A model generated the notes under the pieces. It did no database searches, was not told the DNA's origin, and was given only the letters and a program-made list of their open reading frames with translations. DNA of 64,000 bases from Termitomyces sp. T153 (taxonomy: Eukaryota > Basidiomycota > Agaricomycetes > Agaricales > Lyophyllaceae), in contig JACKQL020000041.1 in NCBI GenBank assembly GCA_018296165.2, positions 62,001 through 126,000 on the forward strand, given 5' to 3'. Both the position numbers and the translations under genes were made by a program. Below, one piece after another: positions 10,583 through 22,388 of this stretch; the stretch's first letter is position 1; each line of letters starts with the position of its first letter.

Positions 10583-12278
10583 TCACTCTCCCTCCTCCTC
10601 CGACCCCAACCCCGCTACCCTTCCCACCATGAACACCTCCAACTGTGCCACTACCGCCACCAGAACCTCGGGTTGCCCGGGGAGCGGTTCCCCCATGTCC
10701 GTCGCTATCTCCCACCACGCCCCAGGATCTGCCGTCGCCCTCCGCCAATGCCCTGCCAACAGGCGCCCCATTTGCGTAACCCCTTGACCCAACTCCGGCG
10801 GAAGGTCCCCGGGCATCCTTGCCAACCCATCATGGATGGACCCCAGCGCGGCCGACGCTCCGTTGAGAAGGATGCGATGCTCCCGGGCCCAGTCTGTGGA
10901 ACCCGAATCAGCGCTTAGGGGAAGAAAGCGGGAAGACCACTCACAAAGCACTCCTCGCCGGCCCGAGGCCGCCTTGTTAGCGAGCCACTCCTCCCGCTGC
11001 CGCGCCCTCTCCGCCGCTGCCCGGACTTCCCCAGCGCTGGAACCCTGCTGAGTCTCCCGCACCCCTGAGCCTCCTGCCTGCTGTGTCGCCACCTCCGCTG
11101 CCTCCACCCGCGCCTGCAAATGCACCGTCCGCACCTCCAACTCCTGCAGACGAGATAATCGCTCCGCGGCAGTCCCAACGGCGACATCCTTGTCTTTCCG
11201 CGCCAGGTCCCGTTCCCTCCAAACCCCGTCCAACTCCCGTCGAGCCCCATCCCTCTCCTCCCGTACCCCCTGAATCTCCTCCTTGCGTACGACCAACAAC
11301 CGTTCCAAGCCCTCTACCCGACGCCGCAGATAGGCCTCCGCAACCGACCACAACCTGTCTGCGGACTGCTCAACGGGGGCTCCGGACGTAGGGGAATACA
11401 CCGCAGAACCAGGGGGGCCCCCCATCACCTGCTCACCCCGCACCCGCCTACTGGGACCCGCCTCGGGTGAAGGGGACGCCCTCCGTTTCCCTTTCTCCTG
11501 CCTGGAAGGGGCCCCCTCCTTCCGTCCACCCCGCGGAGGGCCCACCTTCATGACAGGCGCGCTGACCCGTTCCCCTTCCCCAGCCCCGGAGCCCCTCCCC
11601 GACACCCTGCCCTTCCGTCCTTCCTCCAGCTGCGCTGCAACCCAATCCTGGTCCCACCCTTGCTCCGCCGCGACGCAAACGGCCCGCCAGCTCAGGGTGA
11701 CGGAGCACTTCTCATGCCGCGAATGGCATGGAAGGCACACCGACGTGTCCCGCCGTACCCCCGACGCCGGTCCCTCAAACTCACACTGCTCCCCTCGTCA
11801 GGTACAAGACGCACACTGCAGGGGCATGTTAGTCCGGGAGACATGAAGCTAAATGACCACTCACCGGAGCCGCCGCCTGACACCACTCGAGGGTGGGGGG
11901 ACCCCTCGCCCGACCCACCGCCTCGGCAAACTGCTCCGGCGTCACCTCCGCCTGGACCACCCTCGAACCCTCTGGGACAAGCCGGACCACCCCCAGGCGA
12001 ATGCCAGACTTGGAACGCGTAGAAGTGACCACGCCTGCCGGGGGCTGCGTCGCATCCGCACCGGACGATGGCCCTGAGGGACCAGCTACGGCCGCGGACA
12101 ACTCTGCGAAGGGACAATCAGTGTCCTGGGGTACATGGAACGGGCGGCACTCACGACTACGGTACATCGCCTCAACCCGACGGCGATCTCAGCGACCCTC
12201 CGAATCTTCGGAGGACGACGGCTGGGAAGGCGGGGACGGTGACCTAGATGCTGTGGGAGAATAAGCTGAAGAAGACAT
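10583..12278 (-). pseudogene. Antisense spliced Zn2Cys6-like/coiled-coil gene carried by E1
   Basis: Read on the minus strand: ATG at 12278, exon 1 to 11865 (138 codons, exact phase 0), a 49-nt intron 11864-11816 (donor GTGAGT, acceptor CTGCAG, CTAAC branch-like motif), exon 2 from 11815 to a TGA at 10583 (411 codons). Exon 2 opens directly with cysteines spaced C-x2-C-x6-C-x15-C-x2-C-x6-C, resembling a Gal4-type Zn2Cys6 cluster with a long loop; the second half is CLPCHSRHEKC. A charged heptad-rich coiled coil follows (about 11350-11080), then a C-terminal segment with several Trp. Exon 1 starts with a Ser/Pro-rich tail. Two in-frame TGA codons (12191-12189, 11800-11798) are readable as former CGA. 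The function is not known; a DNA-binding regulator is an inference from the cysteine pattern. The gene lies opposite in sense to gag-pol between pol and the 3' LTR. Confidence 0.7.
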
Positions 12279-12478
12279 TGCAACAAGCTGGCGGACTCCT
12301 GGGTGCGTCCACCCCTTTAATAAGTTAAGAAGGGGCCCCTGACGAACGGCGGCCGCACCTCGACTTCCTTCCCCACGCCGCCGCCGCTTGCTGCGGTTTG
12401 ATCAATATTGATCAACTTCGATTCCCACGCCCTACCGGTCCCCGACTCGCTCCCCACGTCTCGAGGGTCTCGACGCTG

Positions 12479-12490
12479 AAGGGGGGGTGA
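12479..12490 (+). other. E1 polypurine tract
   Basis: AAGGGGGGGTGA immediately precedes the 3' LTR, the usual place for the plus-strand primer of LTR retrotransposons. Confidence 0.8.
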
Positions 12491-13478
12491 TGTCACGACC
12501 CGCTCCCTAGCTCCCTAGACACTGCTCCCAACCCCTCCCGATTTCCCGCTTAACTCCCCGGGACCCCGCCCACACTTTCGACGCCCACACTGGACAACTC
12601 CGACGCTCCTCCGGCAAACCCCGACGGCAACTCCCATCAACACCCCCTTGAAACCTTCCCCCACCGTTCCTGGCCATGTCATACGTCCCCAACCCCCTAC
12701 CCTAGTTTACCCGACCCGTCCCGGAGTGTCACGACGTTCCCGGAGCGGCCGCGCCCCCAACTGATCCCATCAGAATACAGCCGCGGCCCAACCTTGGGTT
12801 GTACCCGACACCCATGGACTCAGTACAGCTCCGTCGACCCCCGCCATCATATCCGCCGCCTCGGAGGCACCCAGTAGTCGGTATATAAGCCATAGAATAA
12901 CTCCTCGAACTTTAGTCTTGATAATTACATTTTACTGGTTTCCTATGTTTCGTCTCTCGTCTCGTCTGTATTTCTGTTTCTAGGTTTCGAATCTATCTTT
13001 TCTCAGTCTCGTCTCATCTCCGTCTCGTCTTGACTGTACATACTTCCTTTGTTCCTCTGAAGTTCCCTTGCTCCCTACATCAGTATGAACTCCGCGCATG
13101 CGCCACGACCTGAACATTCTTAACGACAACTCCGGACCTCGCTACCCGCTCGGCCCCGGAACCCACCAAGCCCCGGTAATCCCCTGTCCAACCCGACCCC
13201 GCCCCCCAACAGCCGAGAAGCCTCCGCCTACCCCGCAATCTCCTTGTGCGCCCACTAACTAGCTCTGACACCCGCCCTGGGTCAGCGACCAGTACCTCCG
13301 GTCTTAGACCCCTCTGAATCACTCAGGACTTACCCGGGCCGCTATTCCTAGGGACCCCTCGCAAGCTTTCCCCACCTCCGCTCCAACTCCGGGCGCCTGG
13401 TTATAAACGCAGGACATCGCGTCTGCCTAGTAAGGACTCGCCAGGGTACTGAGCCCCCGTCGTCAGCGGACCCTGACA
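12491..13478 (+). repeat. E1 3' LTR (988 bp)
   Basis: TGTCACGACCC at 12491 to CCCTGACA at 13478. Compared with the 5' LTR it has an 11-nt deletion (after CAACTCCC near 12633), a one-base insertion in the primer-like segment, and scattered C/T and G/A differences. TATA box at 12882. Confidence 0.95.
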
Positions 13479-13595
13479 CTCATAGCCCACTGAGCAATTG
13501 ATCTTCAATGTCACCAAGAGGACTTCAAGTGACTCCACAATGTCCTTAGTGCCCATTGCTTAGCCACCATTTGCTTTGAAGCAGAACATGCAGCT

Positions 13596-13931
13596 ATGAT
13601 TTGCAAATACAACTTTCAAACTGGCAACCTCATTTTGATGAGGAACACTAGGATTGAAGTGACTGATAACAAAAAGATGAGGCCTTGCTACTTGGTCCCC
13701 TTGGTGGTAATATCTTGTAACCATGGCAGCACTTACATTCTTTGTGAACTAGATGGTTCAATGTTGCATTGCCTGGTAGCTGCCTTTTGCCTGGTTCTTT
13801 ATTTCACTAGAGAACACATCTCTGTGCCTAGCAATGCATTTGACATCAACACCTCCTGCCTCCAAGAACTTGAACAAACTGACCTTGTAGATAATGATGA
13901 TGCTGTCAATAACACCAGTAATGAAGATTAA
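13596..13931 (+). pseudogene. C-terminal Pol tail of another gypsy element
   Basis: A 111-codon frame resembling the region after the integrase core (a NLILMRNTRIE segment, then YILCELDGS), similar in layout to the end of the E4 Pol (KDLVLVRNM, YIVAELDGT). The upstream integrase is missing, so only the last part of this element survives, starting at the right edge of E1. It is followed at 14449-14635 by a polypurine run and an LTR that probably belong to it. Confidence 0.65.
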
Positions 13932-14448
13932 AATCATTTGCTAAGCCCTAGTGACATCTCTTGACTTTGCCTTTCATCTCACATATATCCTTTGCTAGCT
14001 ATTCAGAAAAACTGTCATATACTTTACACAAACATTGAGTCTTTTATTTTGCTATCCTTTTATTGTGTTACACCTGTTTAAAAACATTTTACAGACACTT
14101 TCACTACTATTCTTTGTTTTTGTTTTTGTTAAAATGCTGCACTTAGCTGTTTGTTGCTAGCACTTGGCATGCCTTTGGAGGGTTTTTATGCCATGATGAT
14201 CTACTGAGCATTTCCCCCATTGTTGCTAGTGTCAACCAACATCTGCTAGTGCATAATGACTTGTTTACCTTTGCCTATACTCTCTGCCTTTGGTTCATAA
14301 GATCTCATCTTTCTTACTCTTTCTGATCCAGTGCAATATAATACATTTCTTTTGGGCCCCTTAAGGGGGCCAGTTTACAAGTACAAAAAGATATAAGAAG
14401 CCCCTTAAGGGGGCTAGTCTACAAATAAGCAGTGAGTCCATTGACAGA
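13932..14448. other. 3' non-coding part of the element remnant
   Basis: No gene seen. It contains a short duplicated segment (CCCCTTAAGGGGGC, near 14355 and 14401) that is itself nearly palindromic. Confidence 0.4.
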
Positions 14449-14635
14449 CTCAAAAGGGGGGTATGTAACAGAGCAGCCATAACCCAGCTGTACCATACAT
14501 TATATATTTAATTATTTTACTATAAGGATAGCATCACATGATGCTATGCTTAAAAACTACTGTACTTGTAATTATGTAAGGCAGCACCATACTTCATACT
14601 TTGTAGACAGAACTATCAACTGGTTTTGACTTACA
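14449..14635 (+). repeat. Polypurine tract and short LTR of the remnant element
   Basis: ACTCAAAAGGGGGGTA (about 14448-14463) precedes TGTAACAGAGC at 14464; the unit ends GACTTACA at 14635, giving a ~172-bp segment with TGTAA/TTACA inverted ends. This fits a 3' LTR. The matching 5' LTR is outside the window or lost. Confidence 0.55.
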
Positions 14636-14653
14636 GAGTGTGAACTATAAGCT

Positions 14654-15309
14654 GTGCAAACTGTAACAGAAACATTACAGCTGTGTATACCTCATAATTG
14701 GGAGATGGTGACCAAACTGCTTGACCAAGCACATTGTGTGGGTGGGCCCTTTGGTGCCCAGAGAACAACAGAATATATTTGTTATTTGTACTGGTGGTCA
14801 ACAGTGGCCACAGATGTGCATGCATTATGTGCCACATGCCAGTTATGCCAGTGGGCAAAAGGGAGCAATCATCTCCCTCCAGGGAAATTACACTTCCTGC
14901 CCATTCCAGTTAAGCCCTGGGATTTTATAGGAATGGGCTTTATAGGCCCATTCTCCAAATCTAAGGGGTATAACTACCCAAAGGTAGTTATATGTCACAT
15001 GCTAAGCATGGTGCACTTAATTCCAGTGCACACTATCATAACAGTGTTGCAGCTGTCTCAGACCTACATGCAAGAGATTGTGAGGCTACATAGCCTCCCA
15101 AGCTCAACTGTCAGTGATTAAGACCCTAAGTTCATGTCTGAATAGTGGCATGAACTGCATAAGTTATTAGGAGCAAAGTTCTTAATGTCAATTTCCTTTC
15201 ATCCACAGATGAATGGACAGACCAAATGTGCCAATAGGAACATTGGTCAGATATTGCACACTGTAGTGTGCCCAGATCAGAAAGATTGGTTAAGTCAAAT
15301 AGACTTAAC
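14654..15309 (+). pseudogene. Integrase fragment of a Tf1/sushi-like gypsy element
   Basis: Zinc-region cysteines (CATCQLCQW near 14835) and the integrase core (GFIGPFSKSKGYNY, then SFHPQMNGQTKCANR) are readable. A stop lies at 15119 and another shortly after. The residue expected as the catalytic Glu is Lys (AAA at 15224), next to Cys, as in E1. The fragment is cut off at 15309 by the left LTR of E2. Confidence 0.8.
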
Positions 15310-15608
15310 TATAAGGGCAACCTCTGGAGGCTGTGGCTCAGTCACACAACTGGCAGAGGGAGATCCAAAGTCTATTCAGCACAGTACAATGTCTACAAGT
15401 AGGACTACACACCTGGCAGAGGGAGATCCAAAGAGAACAAGTCTGAGGATCTCCAATGCCAGGGTTTGGAAAAATTACTCTGGTCACATGACCTTGCCAA
15501 ACATGTGCATACCTTGCCATGTGGGTTCTGTGCAGAATGCACATGGCAACTGATCATGTGACCAAACACATGACCAAGCCAAGCATGTGCATTGGCAGTT
15601 CCCTGATA
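15310..15608 (-). repeat. E2 left LTR (299 bp, 3' side)
   Basis: Begins TATAAGGGCAACC (mutated from TGTAAGGG) and ends CCCTGATA (from CCTGACA). It shares the R/U5 part with the right LTR, including two copies of the CTGGCAGAGGGAGATCCAAAG block, but its U3 (from about 15470) is unrelated to that of the right LTR. Confidence 0.75.
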
Positions 15609-15769
15609 TCACCCCCTCTCTAGCATGCAGTGTCTCAATGCACTGGGTAAAAGAAGTCCCAAATTGCCTGATCAGCTGTTGAGATAGGATAGATGCTCCA
15701 AATGGCTTTAGGGGCATTGGGATGCCTACAGTAGAAGTCCTGGACCAAGATTAGTGCATATATATTAGC

Positions 15770-18700
15770 CTACAATTCCCAAGAGATGTTTTCAATGCCA
15801 TATCCCTTCCATTTCACCTTGAACTGCAACTTTCTTTGGAATATTCTGCTATCCAAGATTTTCTCTGCTTTATGCTCCTCCTCATTGTTAACTAGAACTG
15901 GTAGGGAGGGTGGCTTAAGGCAGCAGCTGGGGATTGGATCCTCTGGGGCTGGAAATAGTTTGACAACATTGAAGACTGGGTGCAATTGGTGTAGGCCTGC
16001 TGGGAGTTTAAGTTGGTATACTAAAGGCCCCATCCTCTTCTCCACCATGAAGGGGCCAAGATGACAATGTGACAGTTTTTGAGATGGCCTTGTTGTCTTA
16101 ATATCTGAGCTATCCAAGTACACACAGTCTCCTGGCTTGTCAACTGGGGCTGGTGTCTGGTGACAGTCATAGTAGCATGCCATGTCATCCTTGGCCTTCA
16201 CCAATGCAGCCTTTGCCTCCTCCTGTGCCCTCTTCATCCTGTCCACAAATTCATTTACAGAGTCATTCTTAGAGGGGTGTGCCTAAGGTTCAAATCTCAT
16301 GTGGAGCTGCCTGCCAGTGTCCAGAAAGAATGGAGTCATCTCTGTGAAAGAGTGAACATGGTTGTTGTACTGGAACTCAGCATCTGGCAGGAGCTCATCT
16401 CAATCATCCTGCTTCTCATTACAGAAAAGGCAGAGATACTGTTCCAGTTCCTAATTAACATGTTCTGTCTGCCCATCTGACTGAGGGTGATAGGCTGTGA
16501 TGGTATGGAGCTTCACTCCAAGCAGGTGGTACAGTTCCAAGTAAACTCTGCCACAAACTGGGGGCCTCAGTCAGAGACATACCCATCTGACAGACCATGG
16601 AGCTTCTAGACATTCTTCCAATACAGACTAGTTGCTCCCAAGGCAGAGCATGTTGTGTGAGTAGGGATGAAATGGGCTTTCTTTACCATAGAGGTCCACA
16701 ACTACCATCACTGCACTGTATCCATGAGCATCTGGGAGTTCCACAATGAAATCCACTGATGCAACACTCCAGCAAGCAGCTGGAATAGGGAGTGGGTGGA
16801 GCTGGCCCATGAGTGCTTGATGGCAAGGCTTGGTGCTGAGACAAAGATCACAGGTGCTAGTGTAGGTGCCTACATATCAGGAGATCTGTGGCCACCAATA
16901 GTTCTGAGATATCAGCTCCAGCATCTTCCACCTTCCAGGATGTCCAGCTACCCAAGAGTTGTGATGTTGTTCTATAATGTGCTGGCAAAGTTCTGGAATG
17001 TTAGGCACATAAATACATCCTCTGAAGATCAGAAGTCCATCCTGAAGACCCCACTCATCTACATGTACTGATTTAACTCCACTTGCCTGTCAAGCTTGTA
17101 GGACCTGCACTGCCTGAGCAACTGCATCCTCCTGTGCACCCTCTTGGTTCCCTCTTTGAATGTCTCTAAGATATTTGCCTCATCTTCTTGAACCACAATC
17201 CCTTTTAGTGTGTGGATAACAAAGAGCTCAGGCTTTGGGGGGCAATGTTGTTGTTATCACCTGCTCCTGTGCCATGGTCAGCCCACCTGGACAATGCATC
17301 TGGTTTGCCCATGCTCTGTCCAGGTTTGTGATGCAGTGAGAAGTCAAAGTTGGCCAGATACAGGGACCACAAAGCTTGGCATTAATTGAGTTTTTTAGCA
17401 GAACAGAAGTACTCAAGGTTCTTGTGGTCTGTCCAGACTTCAAACTTATGCTGGGCATCTTCAAGGAAATGTTGCCATTCTTCAAAGGACCAAATAATTG
17501 CCAGCATCTCCTTGTCATAGATCCCATAATTTTGTTCCACTGCATTAAGGCTCTTGGAGTAAAAGGCTACTGGATGCCATTTGCCATCCTCCTTTGACTG
17601 CTAGAAGAGGACTGCTCCTATAGCAAAGTCTGAGCTATCTGCTTCCACATGAAATGGGAAATCATTGTCAGGAAAAAGGAGGACTAGCTTTGAGGTCACC
17701 GCTTGCTTGAGGGCATCAAAGGCAGCTTGCTGTGGGGGCTCCCACCACCATGCTGTATCCTTAACTGTGAGGTCAAAGAGAGGGCATGCATGGTGGGAAA
17801 AATCCTGTATGAACCTCTAGTAGAAATTGACAAAGCCAAGAAAGGCCTGCACTTCCTTCTTGTTCCTTGGCTCAGGCCACTCTGCTACACCTGCCACTTT
17901 AATGAGGTTCATCTCTACTGTTCCATGTGAAATAATCAAACCCAGATACTCCACCTTAGTCTACTCAAATTCACACTTCTCAGGCTTTAAATAGAGCTGG
18001 TAGTGGCAGAGGTGTTCCAAGACAATGTATGTGACCCAGCAATGCTCCTCCAGAGTTTTAGTGTAGATGAGGATATGGTCAAGATATATGCAGACTACAC
18101 CTTCCACAATCAGATTATGGAAAATGTCATTTATCATAGTTTAGAAAGTGGCTGGGCTATTGGTGAGACCAAAGAACATTACCAGAGGTTTAAAAAGTCT
18201 GCAATTGGCTCAGAATGCTGCCTTCTACTCATCCCCTTCTTTGATGCATATGTTGTTGTAGCCCTAATGGACATCCAACTTTGTGAAGTAGTGTGCACTG
18301 CAAAGGTTGTTGACAAGTTTTGAGATGAGTAGCAAAGGATAGCAATTCTTCACTGTCATTGCATTCAAGACGTGATAATCCTAAACTAGATGAAGAGACT
18401 CATCCTTCTTCTTGATAAAAAAGACTGGAGAGGCCATTGGAGACTTGGAGGGTTGTATTCATCCTGAGCTAAGATTCTCCTGCAGAAAAGTGTCCAGCTC
18501 ATCCCTGCTCACAGGGCACAAGCAGATAGACCTTGCAGCTGGAGGGCTCTGCATCTGGTATCAGCTCAATTGCATGATCCCATTGCTTGCACTCTGGAAG
18601 TGAATCAAAGGAGGCCTTGGAAAATACATCCTCAAAGTCATGGAGGTGATTGGGAATGGTACTATGGAAAGCCTTGGGCTGTGAGTTTGCTGCAAATGCC

Positions 18701-20919
18701 TCAGCCAGATGTGGAGAAGTAGTCTGACTAGCTTGAATCTCTGCCACTATAAGAGGAGGGCAGAGAGTTGTAGCATAGATCCAATCACCCACCTCTATGG
18801 TTTCATTTGAGGATTCTGCATCTGGAGTACTGGTCAATTCTCCTTCACCTCCCTCTTTCTCTCCAGATTCACACCCATCCTCATAGAGGGCCTCTCTATG
18901 AGGGAATGCCAGAGGAGGGGGACTCAGGAGGTCAAGATCAGCATAAGGAAGATGCCCAGTGTGACAGGCATGCACAGCAGCATGTTCATGAACCTTGGCT
19001 CTCTGCTCCTTATGGGCTTCTTCTGCACAAGTAATGCAATGACAGAGGCAACAACTCATCGTCACCTCACTCTTAGGTCAGTCAATCTCTGTGTTGTGCT
19101 CACATAGCCAGGTGAGCCCCAAGATCATGTATTGCTTTCCCAAACTAGTGAGGGCAAAAGTGGCTCACTTTGAGTAGTCTTGGTAGTGGAGGACCAGGTC
19201 CACCACAGAGTGAATAGAGCCAGCTTTGTTGAGCATGCCTTCAACATTGTGCATGGGGATAGGATCGGAAAGGGGGTGAGTGGTGAGGCAGTGTTGTTGC
19301 ACATAGTTGGTGTTGAGGAAGAGGCCTGTTGCCCCACTGTCAAGGAGGGCAACCACACTTCAGATCTGCTGGGTGTATGTCATCTCAATTTCTACTTGTA
19401 GCTTCAGGGAGTTGGTAGAAGGGGTGGAAGCAACAACATAACAACAGGGGAGGTGGCATTTCCATGCAGGAGTCTGGAAGTTTGTACATCTGAGGAGGGG
19501 CTTATTGTTTTGAGCATAGTATTAACAATGGCAACAGATATATTTGATTCTATGGACAGGGGAGCAAAACAATTAGTACTGGGCAATGGGGGCATACAGG
19601 TCATCCATTGCCCTTTTAAAAATCCTCAGACTCTGTAGGAACCTCCTCCAATACATTGGCCACTTCATTGGAATGGATAGCTATAGGTGCATCCAGAGAG
19701 GGACCTGTGGCATTCCAGGCTGTGAGGAGTTGGATGAGCAGCTCTTCTTGCTCCAATGCTGACAGGTAGTGACTTTTAGCCCTTGAGAATAGTAGCAGAC
19801 AAAGTGACCTGCCTTTCCACAGCATCAACACAGTAGAGGAGTAGAGGACCACTGTTGGGAGGTGTCAATTTCCATTGGAACTCCTTGGAGTAGGGAGCAC
19901 ATGGGGGCATCATGAGGCATAAAGGGAGGAGCTGCGCCTGCTTGTGGGGATACTAATGCAGGTGTGGAAGAGGAAGCTCAGGAGGTGAACCCTCAACAAG
20001 AGAAAGGAAAGTTTGAGGATTGTGTCCACTGCAACTTGCATTACAGTTCCATAAGCTGCCACTACTCACATGCCACCTTGTACCAGGTATTGACATGCTC
20101 ATCATCTGGGTGCCCCTCTGCCATGCTGTCAATATGATCCCTAAGAGAGGGGTGGAGTCCATCATGGAAGGTTGGGCAAAGTTGTAGACCATCTGGATAT
20201 CCAGCCTGTTCAACTAAGGCACAAAAAGAGTTGATGTACTTATCAAGTGACTGCTTTCCTTTACCATACTGGGTTTGGTCTCAAAGGGAAATAGCTGCAG
20301 TTTTGGTGGGGTCAAGGGAAAAGAACTCTGCTTGGAATTCCTTCTCAGACTCCATCCAGCCAGAGAAACTCTCAACTCCTCCTGAGCATCAGAAGGTATG
20401 CAGCACATAGGTTGAGGTTTGGCCAGCCTTCATGTAGGAGAGAACCCAGGCAATTTTCAAGGCATCAGAGGCAAAGACTTCACCACTCAGCTGGATAGAG
20501 GAAATACAGGACTGGAGAAAATGTTCTCCAGCCTTACAATCTCCATTATATACATCAAGGAGTGCAGAACAAGGGAGTTTGGAACAGGGAGCTGAGAGGC
20601 CTAAGCCAGATGCAGATGCAAACCATTCTGCAGCAGCTGGAGCCAAAAAGCCTGAGCTAAGTGCAGACACAAACTCTTCTGCATCTGCTGGGGGCATAGG
20701 AGGTGTAGTAGGAGCAAGGGGGAGATGTTCCAGAAGGGCTTGGAGAGAAAAGGACACTGCTTTAGTAGTTTGACAAAATCCAGTGAGTTCAGCCATGTGG
20801 GAAGTCAAGGAGGCTTGGGTAAGTTGAACCTGTGTCTCCAGGGACAGAAAACAACTCCAGGCATTGTCCTGGGGGCTTGAAGCATCAGAGGGAGGTGCTG
20901 GAGGGGTTGGCTGAGTCAT
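15770..20919 (-). pseudogene. E2 gag-pol with chromodomain, multiply broken
   Basis: Pieces in order from the right: Gag N-terminus (20919-20389) with an LSYMKAGQTSTYVL segment shared with E3 and E6; remains of the Gag zinc region near 19800; protease ALLDSGATGLFL near 19340; RT with LPLAPCEQ-like context and a mutated catalytic motif (LDHILIY near 18080 in place of LDD); RNase H near 17650-17230; integrase near 16810-16450; chromodomain FKVKWKGYGIENISWE near 15790. Stops and shifts separate nearly every domain. Loss of the second catalytic Asp of RT shows that this copy cannot make an active polymerase. Confidence 0.85.
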
Positions 20920-21023
20920 AGGAGGAGCACAGGGGGCACTAAGACACTGGTGGGGGAGAGACCTTTTGAAGAACCAAGTAGAAGCTCAGGTAGTCAAAAA
21001 GGGGGCTTCCAGACTGAATCTAG

Positions 21024-21034
21024 AGACTTGTTCT
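21024..21034 (-). other. E2 self-priming site
   Basis: On the minus strand AGAACAAGTCT starts two bases after the LTR edge and is the exact complement of AGACTTGTTCT within the LTRs (15432-15442 and 21162-21172). An 11-nt match is the length described for Tf1. Confidence 0.75.
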
Positions 21035-21036
21035 GC

Positions 21037-21559
21037 TGTAAGGGTGACCTCTGGAGGCTGTGGCTCAATCACACAACTGGCAGAGGGAGATCCAAAGTCT
21101 ATCCAGTATCCACAAGAAGTTCTAGAGTTCTAGCTACTCACCTGGCAGAGGGAGATCCAAAAGAACAAGTCTAAGGATCTCCAATGCCAGTGTTCAGAAA
21201 ATTTACTCTAGAGTTTCTGGAAACAACACCCAAGAACAACCAAATCCAGAGTCCAATCAAAAAGTAGAAATCCATCATAAATGGTCTCAATCTCCAGACT
21301 TGATAGCCCTTAGTTGAAAAGACTTGTGGTCCAAAGATGGGAGGCCTACAATGAGTGGTAAGCCCAGAATACAGGAAACAATCAAGGGGTCTGGTAAGAG
21401 GCCATGTGGAAGGGGCAACACTTGTTAGAGTTATGGACAGAGAACCAGTGCAGCCTGAGGGCTAGAACTGAGACCAGCAGATAGGGAAAGCAAAGGAGAA
21501 TGAAGGAAAACCATAAGGAGGGATAACAGCACAGATGGGGACTGGGACATCCCCTGACA
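21037..21559 (-). repeat. E2 right LTR (523 bp, 5' side)
   Basis: TGTAAGGG at 21037 to CCCTGACA at 21559. It matches the truncated LTR at 2194-2658 along its length. It carries an internal duplication of a CTTTGGATCTCCCTCTGCCAG-type block (two copies about 90 bp apart) just after the inferred transcript start. It is inserted into repeat family D. Confidence 0.85.
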
Positions 21560-21875
21560 CATAGGTTGATTGTTACCCCCAGTTCCCATACCTCCAGGCC
21601 CCAATTGAAGTGGCAGGACAACTACAGTATTGATCTGTTCCAAAGATTTATTGTTTCTATTTGCACAACAATCATCAGAATCTGTCATTTGTAACTGTTC
21701 AAGTCTCCTTCAAATCCTAGCTTGTTGCCTTTGGCTTTCAGGAGTAGTAGGTGGTTGCCTAAAACATCCATTGTTGAGCATTTTAACAATCAAAAACCAT
21801 TAAAATTGACTTGCATGATGAGAGATTCAATATATCAATAGCTCAGTATGGTTAAGAGTTTACTAATAAGCTTGT
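21560..21875 (-). repeat. Partial copy of repeat family D
   Basis: The reverse complement matches 60685-60985 of the right-hand D unit: the same intron-like tract, the TTGTAG/TTTTAG acceptor region, the NNRSFEQINTV-like coding start and the Gly-rich stretch, where it is cut by the E2 LTR. Its other end is joined near 21875 to a Tc1/mariner transposase. Confidence 0.8.
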
Positions 21876-22388
21876 TAGACTTAAATGGGCTTGCTTCCAC
21901 ACATACTGCTTTCCATCTAACCCAATCCTGTTAATCTTTGTCTCATCAGTCCACAACACTCTTTTCCAGTCCTCCACAGTCCAGTTTTGATGCTCTTGAG
22001 CCCATTTAAGTTGTAGTTGCCTATGTCTAGCTTTGAGCATAGGAACTTTCCTCTTTGTAGCAGACCAATACCCCTCCTCCTTCAGCACATTCCAGACAGT
22101 CTGAGGAGAGACAGGATTGGAAATGATGTTGTTGATCAAATTGGTGGCCTGAACAGCTGTATCAAGTCTTTCAGTTGAGATTTGTTGAACAATAGCCTGT
22201 TTATCACATGGAGTAAGCTTAGCTGGATGGCCTCCAGAATGGTTTTCCTTGTCCACCTCCAACTCTCTACTGATTCTCCCAATAGTAGACTTCCCTAGAC
22301 CAGTTTTAGCCTCAATCTGATGCAGAGAATACCCTTGAGCAAGGAGAGAAGCAACAGTAGAGCATTGTGCAGGAGAAGTAGCTTTCAT
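21852..22388 (-). pseudogene. Tc1/mariner transposase, C-terminally truncated
   Basis: 178 codons from ATG 22388. The N-terminal half has paired helix-turn-helix features (QGYSLHQIEAKTGLGKSTIG) typical of Tc1/Tc3 transposases, and the C-terminal half reaches the first catalytic aspartate (VLWTDETKINRIG, then GKQYVWK). The second and third catalytic acidic residues are missing because the frame runs into repeat D near 21875. Full-length Tc1 transposases are about 340 residues, so about half is present. Confidence 0.85.

Larger units (their letters stand above)
2659..13478 (+). mobile_element. E1: Ty3/gypsy chromovirus, young, CpG-rich, pol decayed
   Basis: A full-length LTR retrotransposon: 5' LTR 2659-3657, self-primer site 3658-3670, gag 3690-6200, pol about 6131-10352 (two retropepsin domains, RT, RNase H, integrase, chromodomain), an antisense gene 12278-10583, polypurine tract 12479-12490, 3' LTR 12491-13478. 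The LTRs are nearly identical apart from scattered C/T changes and an 11-nt deletion in the 3' copy. Flanks are ctagc on the left and ctcat on the right, so there is no target-site duplication, and the left flank (an E2-family LTR) does not continue on the right. The element therefore probably arose by, or was altered by, recombination between copies. It is not autonomous now, because pol carries stops and a frameshift. Confidence 0.95.
15310..21559 (-). mobile_element. E2: decayed chromovirus, minus strand
   Basis: A gypsy element read right to left: LTR 21037-21559, self-primer site 21034-21024, gag from about 20919, protease about 19350, RT about 18900-17950, RNase H, integrase, chromodomain about 15870-15770, LTR 15310-15608. 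The LTRs differ in length (299 versus 523 bp) and in their U3 halves, and the flanks do not match (ttaac left, catag right). The two ends probably come from different copies joined by recombination. CpG is almost absent and stops are frequent, so it is an old, dead copy. Confidence 0.85.
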
